This document shows positions 1 to 10,900 of a DNA stretch of 46,242 nt, in pieces (the stretch's first letter is position 1; each line of letters opens with the position of its first letter). The stretch is from Priapulus caudatus (taxonomy: Eukaryota; Priapulida; Priapulimorpha; Priapulimorphida; Priapulidae): contig NW_014577301.1 of assembly GCF_000485595.1 (NCBI RefSeq), forward strand, positions 62,366 to 108,607. The letters are read 5' to 3'. The position numbers and the translations under genes are program-made. The notes under the pieces are model-generated. The model was given only the letters and a program-made list of their open reading frames with translations. It had not been told where the DNA came from and made no database searches.

Positions 1-28
1 CAAACGGGGCGCGCGCGCGCCCCGTTTG
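1..28. repeat. Perfect 28-bp palindrome with CG core
   Basis: Arms CAAACGGGGCGCGC and its exact complement meet with no spacer. The alternating GC core could adopt Z-DNA or a cruciform. It sits at the very edge of the window, so its full context is unknown. Confidence 0.95.
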
Positions 29-74
29 GGAAAACTCCCCCCTGTTTGAATTTCATCCTGGGGAGAACCCTGCC

Positions 75-263
75 TGGGTACGGTCCGGTATACCGGAACG
101 TACCCTGGTACTATCTAATATGCCGGACCGTACCTCGCCTACTCCACTAACGAGTCTAGGGAGCCGCCTACGTCTACTCCCTAATCCTAACCCTAATCCT
201 AACCATAAAAAAAACATATCAAATAGTGACCAGGGTATGTTCCGGTATACCGGACCGTACCCA
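75..263. repeat. Foldback element with about 35-bp inverted repeats
   Basis: 75-109 and 229-263 are reverse complements with about two mismatches, and each contains the palindrome TCCGGTATACCGGA. The 119-bp middle holds another GGACCGTACC word and a short CCTAATCCTAAC run. No coding capacity. It resembles a small non-autonomous inverted-repeat element. Confidence 0.8.
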
Positions 264-300
264 TGGTATATTCCGGCAGTACCCTAGGGGACATAGACCC

Positions 301-2559
301 TATGAGCGTTAGTATCAAGTGCCACATTTGACTCTAGTCTCTAGTGTCTAGTAGTTGAACTACTAGTACCCACTTAAATGGACCCGACTGATTTGCGTAA
401 CGTGATCCGGATCTGTCAAAACAAATGCCCACTAGCTTCTGCTGGGTCAATTGGCTCCGTGACATCTTAAAGGATGGGTAGCAATAGCAGTTTGATGACA
501 TCCCAGGGGCGAATTTGAGCAAAACAGCACCAGTTGAACATTGGAGCATTTTTACATTATTTATTACAACTAATGCATTTTTATAAGTAGAGTATGACTA
601 TTGTTTATCTACAAAACGCCATAGCGCCAAATTTACCAGATTTTTGTTTTTGATGGGGTGTCTTTGAATGGCTCGTCCCGTTGAATTCCAGCAAGAGGGA
701 AGTCGATCTTGGGCTCAAATGAAAGCGGAATGATAATGTCCACTCCTTCCATTTGAAACTACTCATCTAGTTAATTAAATCGAACATTATTTGAGTTAAA
801 AAACTAAATTCGGGCTGTTATTCTACAGAGACAAAGTAGTTTCATTCTAATTTAGAAAACAAAGGGTATTTACGGTGTTTTTGTGTACTTTGTGTTGTAA
901 AGTGGGTAGTAGTTCAACAGGACGGTGAGAAATTAGATGCGCGGCCGTTCTGGCATGAGCACTGCCAAAGTCTTGCATACCGGCCCGCTCATTGTAAAGT
1001 TACGTGGGCCATTGCTGCGAGCCACGCTCAGCTGGTCTGTGAGACACTGTATGTAGTGGAAAGCGGTTATTGATTCCGATGCTTTGGACGGCACTAGACG
1101 TTAGTTAGTTACCAATATAATATTTCATTGTGCAAAATTGATTAGAATTTTGTGAAACAGTGCTCGAAATAAGCGTTGTCCGGTTGTCCGAGACAACCAG
1201 AATTTGCGCCGGAAAACCTAACCAGTCTGAGACATTGTCCGGTGGATAAAAAAGAAAAATGGGACAAAAAACGCACTTTATTTATGTTTTTCTGACCGCG
1301 AATTGAATTTCTTTCGGCTGTCGATCGGCCTGCATTGCGTCCATAGCTAGTGTTGTTTCGCGGCTTCTCATTGGTCAGCAATGCCGTGTAATATGGGTGC
1401 TTTGGCCAATAAGTATGCGTATCACAACTCACGTTCGTATCGACAACAAATTTGACTGTGTGGTCAAGTTTCATCGGCGCGTAAACAGGTAACTACTTAT
1501 CGATCACTACAAACGCTTTTTCTGAAGAAACAAATGACTTGTTGCTGGTAGATTTGTTGTGGCAGTGATGTAATCGAATCTGCCTGAGAGGTAAACATTG
1601 ACTAACTGGACCGAGTGTGTATAGCTAGCCATGTCAAACCATTTTAAACTTAGGCCAAAACAAAATATAGGTGTGGTTACCGTTTCATGCCGGAAAAAAA
1701 TAGGGTAGCTAGGTAGGGAAAACATTTTATTTTATTGAAACATTTTATTTACGAACCATGTCCAAAGGATGTTCGTTGTGCCTTTTGAAACAGGAACTGT
1801 CCAATTCATATTTTTTTTTATTTTTTTTAAATTTTTTATTATATTTTCATGTTTATTCAGCATTGCTTTTTTATTGAAAATGCTCCAAGCGTCTGTGGTC
1901 CGCCTTGTCTCTCGTCACTTTACCTTGTGTTGTGATCACGCTAGGCAGCCTAAAAAAGCTGTTTGGCTCTCTCTGATACCGATTGCTGCAGTTGACAACA
2001 CCGCAGGAGAGCGGCGTTGTGATGCATTTGCTTAATAGGCAAATATAAAATGAGCAGAGGTGCGCTGCTCAATGTACTTGTACTATGCCTGAACTGGTTT
2101 CTGTATCCGTCAGGGCCGACAGCGATGCATTGTGGGTAATATGAAAAATCGCGGAACCCTCTATATCTTGCAATTGGATTCTCCAAATTTAGTCAAAATT
2201 CCGTCAGGAAAATGCCCGTAATACGGGGGTGGAATTTTTTAATTCTGTAAAGTGTGTTATGTTTCTTGTGACTGTGGCTGGCTAATAAGCTTAAAAAAAC
2301 CGATTAAAAATCATTCAGAAAAAAATCATGTACTATCCCTAGGATGGGTCATCATAACTAGTAACAAGCAGTGATTGGCTGAGTTGCATGCTGGTAGGGA
2401 TGTAACAGTTAATCAACGTATAGGTGAATCACAATACATCGGTCGACGATATGATAATCATTTTAAAAACAGCGTTTGTATGGTGATACAAATGATACGC
2501 CTGTTAAACATTAAACAAGGTAATCACTATGCTAAAATTATTTAATAAAGTACATACAT
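301..2559. other. Stretch without a recognisable gene
   Basis: No convincing exon or RNA gene was seen on either strand. There are T-rich runs at about 1810-1845 and ordinary AT-rich sequence. Open frames here are short and lack conserved motifs. Confidence 0.5.
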
Positions 2560-2561
2560 GT

Positions 2562-2675
2562 ACAGGTTCTGCCCAGGATTTTTTAGTGCTGGGCGCATCC
2601 AGTTTGATGCAAGCGCCGTAGGCGCGAAGCTAATCTAGAGGGGTCCGGGGGCATGCCCACGGAATTAGGGCAATT
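2562..2675 (+). repeat. Dispersed repeat B, copy 1
   Basis: It begins ggttctgcccaggatttttt and ends with gggcatgcccacgg. A second copy with small deletions is at 44598-44685. It has a tail of GCCGCCCAGC tandem units at about 2750-2782. Confidence 0.85.
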
Positions 2676-2862
2676 ATTGCCGGGCGGAGATAACCGACTC
2701 GTTTATAGTGCCGGGCGGGAACCGCGAGTGCCGGGCACACCCGCCCACTGCCGCCCAGCGCCGCCCAGCGCCGCCCAGCGCATAAGAGCGCCATAAAGCC
2801 CAAGCTGTATAATTTCATTTAAGTGGAACTTCATTTATTTTATGAACTCCTACTTGTAGTGT

Positions 2863-3050
2863 CATGTAAATATCGGAATAACTTTCCCCCGGGCGTAGAT
2901 GGAGGGTCACGTGATGTGGCTGCACTTGTGTTAGGATTAGGGTTAGGGTCAGGGTTAGGGCATAGGTTAGGGTTAGGGTTAGGGCTAGTGCTGCCACGTA
3001 GCGGCACCCTCCATCTACGCCCGGGGGAAAGTGACACCCATGTAAATATC
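2863..3050. mobile_element. Foldback/MULE-like element with telomere-repeat core
   Basis: Perfect 27-bp inverted repeats lie at 2881-2907 and 3006-3032 and contain CCCCCGGGCGTAGATGGAGG. Between them are about nine TTAGGG-type units (2931-2988). A 12-bp direct repeat, catgtaaatatc, flanks the structure at 2863-2874 and 3039-3050, six bases outside the inverted repeats. This suits a long target-site duplication of the kind made by Mutator-like or foldback elements. No open frame. Confidence 0.8.
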
Positions 3051-3301
3051 CTCCCTATAGTATTGTAAAAGTGTGAGTCAACATGTGGTGTGCTTGTATG
3101 TGTTGTCAAGAGTGCTAATTTGCTAGTGCGTGGTGTTACTGCTAAGGCTATTGTAACAGCCTGGCTTGGCGACACAATCTGTTAAAATTTTGCGAAACAA
3201 AGTGTTAATTTTCATGGAAAAACATGTCTGCAAATGTAATTTTCACGTCAAGAGTTAAAATTTTGACATTGTTAAGCCATTGAACTTTGTTGTTTTTAGC
3301 T

Positions 3302-3995
3302 CATCTGACGTAGTCAGATGCAGCTTGTAGAATCGCATGATTGTCCGTGCGTGCGTGCGTGCGTGCGTCAACAGTTGGGCACAAATCTTAACCGCACGAC
3401 GTACGGTCACGATATTCGGGACGTGGGGGGGGGTAATCCGGAAACGAGTTGGGATGTCGAAGCTGGGGGTCAAAGGTCAGAGGTGTAAAAGAAGGGCGAA
3501 CATTCCCTCCTTAACTTAAGGTAATAGGGAGGAAATGCAGAATTGCGGCACAAATCTAAACGGCTCGACCTGAGCTCGTGATAGTCGGTGTATAGAATCA
3601 TGGTAGGAAAAGCCATCACTGTGCCGAAGATTGGAGGTCAAAGGTCAATAGGCCACAGGGCAGATTTTAGACATTTTCTGAGGACATGGTCTGACGGAGC
3701 TTATTGAAAACTTTTTTGTTTCAGCGGTGACCTACCATTTTTATGGCTTTATTGAAAGGACCATGAAATGTGGCTTTCCACTGCCGTGCGAAGAGTAAGT
3801 GTCTGATACGCTTTTGACTCTCCCTCAAGAGGAGGGTTAAACATGGATTTGTTTACTGTTAGAAAGAATTTGACTGCTAGTAGAATCTATACATGCCTGG
3901 ATGTATGAGGCTACAATGTCACAGTGAAATCTCAAAAGCTAAATTTGGTTGAAGAAGGTTTATGCTCCTTAAATCGTATAATTTCTATGGCATTC
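3302..3995 (+). repeat. Dispersed repeat A, full copy 1
   Basis: It starts with the short palindrome CATCTGACGTAGTCAGATG, then a GTGC/GTCC microsatellite, then conserved words such as caacagttgggcacaaatct and ccttaacttaaggtaatagg. It has a second small palindrome near 3822-3838 (CCCTC..GAGGG), and weaker similarity to the other full copy continues to about 3995. Other copies are at 15035-15390 (internally deleted) and 42541-43310. Confidence 0.85.
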
Positions 3996-4000
3996 TGTAC

Positions 4001-4800
4001 TGTCAGTGTGTTACATGTAACTGTATGCCACTGCCAGTGCATGTGTTGGTGATAGTACTGTGTAGTTTTTGCCTGCGTTAATTAGTTACAGGTGGCAGCT
4101 CTCTATTTCAACCTGTAGGCTTGCGTAGGTAAATGGATGAGTGCTTACCTATTTTGTCCTGCAAATAGTTGTTGCTACTACGTACGATGGGAGCTTCCAT
4201 CTTTAATCTTAAGACACTTAAACGTACGCACCATCTCGTGGCAACTTTCATAACGATCCCAACGAACATTCCTTTGAGAAGGTTCCTGATACCATCCCTG
4301 TGCCTTCCACTGTTTCGGCGCATATGTGATCACATTTGGGACTAACAGGGTTTACTAGAATCCCACCACTCCACCACAGAGTCACCGCAGTAGACGTTAG
4401 TTGAGCGCTGTCGCTCCGTGGCACTTGTTTAATGATTATACTAGCATAATTCAACACTAAATTTCCACGATGCAGTACATTTTATTTTACATGCGATATG
4501 ACAAATTTATCATAGCATATGATTTACAGTATCTCTCTTCTGTCTGTGTATCGGAATACATATCATAGTGTCTAGTGTATCATTTAAAAACATCTACATG
4601 CCGCCATAGTATTAATTAGGTCCAATTTAAACCCAGGCATGAGCTTGTCAGCAGGTTGAGATTAGGTAGATCAAGTTTAGTGATTCGGATAAAACAGTCA
4701 TGAAACGGTCGTGATCCAGGCCATATGGCCCACCCAAACAATCGTGCGATGTAGTACCGCATGGTCCGCATGCTTAGTCATTAGAATGTAGATTGTTTCT
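4001..4800. other. Upstream region of first identified NOC2L exon
   Basis: The missing NOC2L start exon and promoter should lie here or further upstream, but no ATG exon with a matching phase-2 donor could be chosen. A minus-strand stretch at about 4150-4320 could be an exon-like frame (see findings). Otherwise the sequence is AT-rich. Confidence 0.4.
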
Positions 4801-4847
4801 TTTTTGTTTCAAATGATATATGGCATATCAAATGATTATATGCGCAG

Positions 4848-4991
4848 GAAACTGTCAGACATGAAGGTTGCCGACTTTATGCAGAAAGGTCTAGACACGG
4901 GGAGTGATGACACCAGTGTTGACGAAAATGATGAGGAGGATTTCCAATCTACATCAAAAGGACTAATCGGGTTACTGGATGGAAGTAAAAG
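4848..4991 (+). CDS. NOC2L: NOC2L first identified coding exon
   Basis: The exon follows the acceptor tgcgcag and ends at the donor AG|gtaagt. It encodes [18 protein letters not shown] followed by an acidic stretch ([13 protein letters not shown]). This aligns with the vertebrate N-terminal block RRLAELTVDEFLASGFDS. It enters mid-codon, so at least one short upstream exon with the start codon exists; I could not find it convincingly in 1-4800. Confidence 0.85.
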
Positions 4992-7900
4992 GTAAGTGGT
5001 GTTCTGTAGCTAAAGCTGAAAATAGGAGTTCTATAAGTGACTGTAATTCATTAAAAATATTTTTCTTAGAAGCAGTTATGCAAAAGGTCACTTTAACTTA
5101 ATGATATTTTTGCTGGAATATCCCAGTATGTTTCGTATATGAATATATATATATAAATGTGTTAAAAGTGAATCGAAATGCTCGCTACCCTGGGGTCGTC
5201 TGGCTAGGGATAGCCTCACGTTGATTCCATGTTGGCAGGGTTATTGTGATAGTCTTCTATCCATCCCGGTATTTCGACCCGTAGGTTGAGTCCGTATGGT
5301 TGGATGGTGTTTAGATTGTGGATCCAATAGGCTTCTCTTTTCTTTCTAATGCGGATTGTGTGTGGATGTTCAGAGGGTCCGAGAATATTTTTTCAATGCT
5401 CCTGCCTGCACTGAAAATCCGCTGCGGTGTGGTTGTCGCGTGTAAAATGAGCACTGACGGGTCTGCTCATATCTCGTTTGGTAATGTCACGCAGCTGTTC
5501 AACTATGCGATCTTTGAGTTTACGCTGTGTCTCGCCTATGTATCTGGCCGCAGGGCATTTGCGACAGGAGATTTCGTAGATGAGGTTCGTGGAGATGCAT
5601 GTGAAGGAGTGCGTGATGTATTTCCGGAGGGGGGGTCCCCATTGTTTTCTTGTGTGGCTTTAGGTTTTTTGTCGCGTATGGATTGCTGCCGTTGTGCTGC
5701 GCGTTCGTTGAGTGTATCCACCCAGGCTTCTATTTCTCCGGCCTTCGTTGAGGAGCCAGTGATTTTTACCAGTTCCCCGCGGGTAGATGTTATCTCTGCG
5801 CTTAGTTTCTCTGTGGTGTCCTTGGCATAGTTTATAGTTAGTAGGGCCATACGTTCTTGGAATTGTGTGAGAGAGGCGTGCCAGGCTGACATGAACTCTT
5901 CATCATGTTTGCCGACGACTGGCAGCATTTTTAAATCCATGGAGGGCGGGATGTGATGCTGTCTCAGGCTCTCTTCCAAACGAGATATGTGAGTCTCGTA
6001 CCTTTGAAGCTTATCTTTATGGTTCCGCAGTTTGCGGAACATAGGCTCAGCTTCTTTGGGTACTCTTAACCCTGGTGCGTTTTTGTTGATATTGATCTGG
6101 ATTGGAGATGTTGCAGCGTCTATCATTATAGGGGTGTCAGTTGGGTGGACCCCTGTAACTTTGCGCGGCTGCATGACTGGCGAGTCTTCTGTAGTTCTTT
6201 TTCTCTTCTTGTCGTTTTGCTGCGAAGAGGCAGGAATATTACTCGCGATCTCCCCTTGGTTTTGGGGGGAGGGTAAGTCTAAATCCATGAGTGTGGTGAT
6301 AAGGGTGCTGCTGTACCCGGATCCATGTACCCCGGATCCATGGGATGCTGGGCCGTCCTGGTCTGGTGAATTTAAGGACATATGTGAGGAAGAGGCCTGG
6401 ACAGCCTCTACGGGGTACAGCTCAACTGATTTAGCTTGATGGTTTGTTGTTGCCATTATAAATGTATATATAAAAAAGTTTCGGTTAAGAAATTGCTACA
6501 CGAAGTTAGCAATGAACGACTAGTTTCGACTTGTGGTAGTCTTCGTCAGGTTCTTCTAACTTTTTACAGCTGAAAAAAACTGTGTTCTTCAGCGTGTCTT
6601 CTCCTCCTTATATACCCTAGGTCCCTGTCTAAGAGGGGGCGCCAATAGGGGGCGCCGTGTTCAGGGGGCGCTAAAAGGGGGCGCGGTGTACAGAAAGGTG
6701 GCGCCACGTGGTTGGGGGGGGGCGCTGAAAGGGGGCGCAGGGGGCGCCAAAAGGGGGCGCCCAGTGCGTAGGGGGCGCCAAAAGGGGGCGCCCAGTGCGT
6801 AGGGGGCGCCAAAAGGGGGCGCCGTTCACTACAGGGGGCGCATCGAAGGGGGGCGCCTCTGATTTCGTGATCTGTACTCGCTCCTGATTGGCTGAATCGT
6901 CTGCCGTTTGCGTCATGGCATTCATGACGTGTGTTTAGGTTCACACAGGGTCGATGAGGTCTGCCGACGTGCTGTACACGTGTATTGGGGCGTTTGTGAC
7001 GTCATAGACTCTTTCGTCATGTCGTTTGTAGAGAGGATGGGGTTGTTATATATGATATATATGTATTCATATATATATATATATATTATATACATATATA
7101 TATATATATGAATTCATATATTTCCCCCTATATGAATTCATGTTTTCATGTCATTTATCGCTGATGTCCAGTGCATTATAGATTGAGTCAGAGTGCGTGT
7201 ATCAAACTATCCTTGACTGTTAAATTGATCGTCTTTCAAATAAATCGAGAAATTCATAAATGTAGACAAATTTAATCTTGCCTGTCACTGCCGGCGTAAA
7301 TATTATTGATTTCTTCGGCATAAAAATTGCTAGTGTGTTTGGGGTGTTATAGGCTGTAAAATATTAAATGAACAGCAAACTTGTGGTTGTATTCTTGTGA
7401 TTTGCAAAAAATGATATATGCAAACATTGCCACAAAAACCATACATATTTACGTTACGTCAGTTTTTCTAGACTGGTACCTATCTTAACATGTAAGCATA
7501 TGTAACATGGTGTAGAGACAGGGTACCGGTCATTAGTACCTGGTAAGAGGAAGTATTATGCGCTAGTGATGTTGACATATGTAAAGAAATCTTATTTGAA
7601 ATGTAGATCGGTGCACATTTTGATAAAAGAATGCCGTGCAAGTGTTCTTTGACATGTTATCCATATTACATACACTTAGTGTTATGCAAGGAGTACCGGT
7701 GTATGAGAACGGTCAAGAAAATACGAAAATGGTTAGAAAAAACGAGAGATAATTGTTTTAAAATGGAGAAAATACTTGTAACTTGCTTGACCGTTTCATT
7801 GGCTTTATTTTAGCAGCGCAAATGAAGCTGGAATGAAAACCTCAATGACAAGATTGCAGGAGAAAGATCCTGAGTTCTATAAGTTTCTGCAGGACAACGA

Positions 7901-10900
7901 TCCTGACTTACTTAATTTCGATGTGTCGGACGAAAGTTCAGGGGATGAAGATGAGGCAAGAAAGGATCTGCATGTGCCACCAACAAAGTTACAGGTATGA
8001 GTCTATGAGTAATTGTGTTTTAAATTTGGGGTCATGCTCCCTTTTTAATAGTTTATAGACAGGTGATTTGGCAGCTTATTGGTACATATACTTTTAAAAA
8101 TAATTAATGGGCATGATGTATTATGTTCGTCAAGGAAATTTAATCCAGTTTGGTTATTATCGCACACAGTATTTTATGTTTATCCTCATGCTGTACTATT
8201 ATATGCAGCCTATTTGTTCCAAATTGGTAATAATATAGGTGTACTGATGAATCTCAGAGAAGTTGTAGGTTATAGAGCTCAGCAAATACTTGACCATCTC
8301 GTCTTGCATGCACAGGTAGGGAGTGATGAGAGTGAGGAAGAAAACAGTAGCAGTGACGAGGAGTCTCCAACGCATTCATCAGTTAAAATGGACAGGAGCA
8401 ATGTGGTCACAATGAAGATGATTTCTAATTGGTCAAGCATTCTGCAGGTTAGCACTCGGTCAGTCGTACTATCACAGATTCAGTCAAGTGTAGATAGTGT
8501 ATACGTATTAAAACAGTCATATATCTTGTCCAACTTGTCTCCTGGGAATTATGACAATGGAACAACGACACACAAGTAGAGAGTGGTATCTAACGTTGTA
8601 ACGTAACAACGTTAGTTAATAAGATATCAATTCTCAATGATATTTGTGATGTAACATCTACTTGCTGTTAAATACAAAAGCAATATCAATTTAATTAAAT
8701 TGTCATTAAATGTGATGATGATAGGAAAAATAGTAATGCAATCAGTTACTTATTTATAAAAAATCTCTGCTTCATCTGTCCAGTACATCTCTTCTTACCT
8801 GCAGTTACTGGTTTATATCAGAAAGGCGATGTATTTCTAATGATATATTTCAGGATACTCCATCGCCAAAGTCGATTCTGGCAGTGGCAGATGCGTTTAG
8901 GGCTGCGGTGCAACAGGCAGGGGGTGACACTACCCAAGACGACACTATGAGAGTAGAGGGAAGCAATGGTATGACCTCTTATAATAACTCTCCGTACTAA
9001 ATACACGCGTGCCTAATTAAAACCCCTAGATGTGGAATGAAATTAATTAAATATTATTTGCCCATATGCAGTAACATAAGTACTGAAGTAATGATCAAGC
9101 AAATATAATTGATTTTCAGTGTTTAACGCAATCGTGCGGATGTGCATGGTTGACCTTGTACCAGCAATCTACAAAGTCCTGAATCTTCCTCAACCCCTTG
9201 AAAGGCAACAGAAAAAACTTATGCTACCTTCATCCAGTAAGAAATGGCCGAAACTGAAGATTGGCATGAAACATTATCTGACAGATCTCATGCAGGTATT
9301 TTTGGGTTACTGTATAATAATTCTGAGACTGATTAATCGCGTGAGTTGGATAGGATAACAATTATGTCCATCACAGGCTTCACACATACATGATCCAGGG
9401 CACGAAATTCAGATTTTTTTGCACCGGCCCAGAGGTCTGGTAACAGCAATTTTTTACCAGCCCTCACCATAGTTTACCAACCCTCATAAATTTTGTTTGT
9501 AAAATCAATGTCATGCTTCACGCTTGCATTCTCGATTTCAAATTTGTAAAATGTTGATAAATTATGGCAAGATATCCTCCAGGTAAAACAGTAATGTAGG
9601 CTATTTGCTCATTAATGCTATAAATAAAAATGTAGGTATTCGCTAACAGTAACGCGGCTGAAACCACCGGCTCGGAGGACCGGTGTTTTGCGAATGTTAC
9701 CGCCCCACCAAATAATTTGCCAGCATATGCTGGTGGGCTGGTGCTAGTTTCGCGCCCTGTGATCTGACTTCATGAAGATTATGATAGGATGATGTAGCAT
9801 CACACGTGGTCACACAGGTTCAAGCAGAGTCACATAGAATAATACGTGGTCACACAGACCCACATATGATCACACAGATTCACACGCTCATGCAGTGTCA
9901 CACAGTGTCATTCATGTAGTTTCACACATGGTCACATAGGTTCACACAAGGTTACGGATGGTCATACACGTTTGCAGAGGATCACACAGGTTCACACAGT
10001 CCCACATGTTCACATGAGTATGCAGGGTCAGGCAAGGTCAGATGGGTTCAGACAGAGTCCCATGTTGTTAAGACAGGTTTAGACAGGGTTACACATTGAC
10101 ACACGTATCCAGACAGGTTTTGTAAAGGATCACATATGTTCATATAGGAGATACACGGTCACAGAGCTTCACACGTGGTGAAGACAGAGGTTTACACAAG
10201 GTCACGTAGGGTCACACATGGTCACAACATGTCAGGGTGCACGTGGTTCGTTGCTGATCGAGGATGTTCTTTGCAGTTGTTCTCACAGATGTCTGAGCCG
10301 GCCGTGTTGCATGTTGTGCTGAAGCACGTTCTCATAGTGCTGCCCTTCTACATCTGCTTCCCGAAGACGTGCAAGCTGCTGCTAAAGGTACTGACACCCT
10401 CGCGTGCAAGCCACGGTCGATTTACTCTATGGGTCTTTCTTACTGGATGTACAGCATGTGTTCAGAGTACATAGGAGATGCCAATACCCTGGTTTCGTGG
10501 CTCGTGTAATGCTAAATGCAACAATCATAGCTGAAAATATGTCGATTTCACTTACGTATTGTTACCAAAGTATAGTTATATGTATATATATATATATATA
10601 TAGCTGAATGACAAACCTAGGTTGAGAAGACATCTGTCAGTGCATTCAAAGTATAGGTCATTAGAAAATAGGTCATATACCACTTATGTAAACTGTACTT
10701 TTTTGTAACTCACAATCTGATGTTGAAAAGACGTAAAACTCTTACTGGGTGAACGCAGTAGTATATATCCAGGCTCGTCTGCTAAAACTATTAGCTTTAA
10801 CTGGAAAGCTGCGATATAGCAGGTGACAATTTTTTGCCTTTACAGAAGTTGATACGATTGTGGAGCACAGCGGAAGAGTCAGTGAGGGTGCTTTCTTTCC

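Larger units (their letters stand above)
5140..7130 (-). mobile_element. Degenerate Penelope-like retroelement in NOC2L intron
   Basis: Read on the minus strand it holds, in order: a GC-rich tandem block, a TATA box, a hammerhead ribozyme, an ORF1-like frame and a GIY-YIG endonuclease frame. AT microsatellites lie at both ends (about 5145-5153 and 7050-7110). Penelope-like elements usually join reverse transcriptase to GIY-YIG and are known to carry hammerhead ribozymes in their terminal repeats. No reverse transcriptase was found, so this is a non-autonomous or internally deleted copy. Boundaries are approximate. Confidence 0.8.

Noticed and set aside
176-206. True telomere or chromosome end near the left edge
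   Set aside because: Only a few degenerate CCTAA units lying inside a small inverted-repeat element; no long array.
5318-5830. Plus-strand 170-codon frame over the Penelope-like element
   Set aside because: Antisense shadow of the GIY-YIG and ORF1 frames, which have recognisable motifs on the minus strand.
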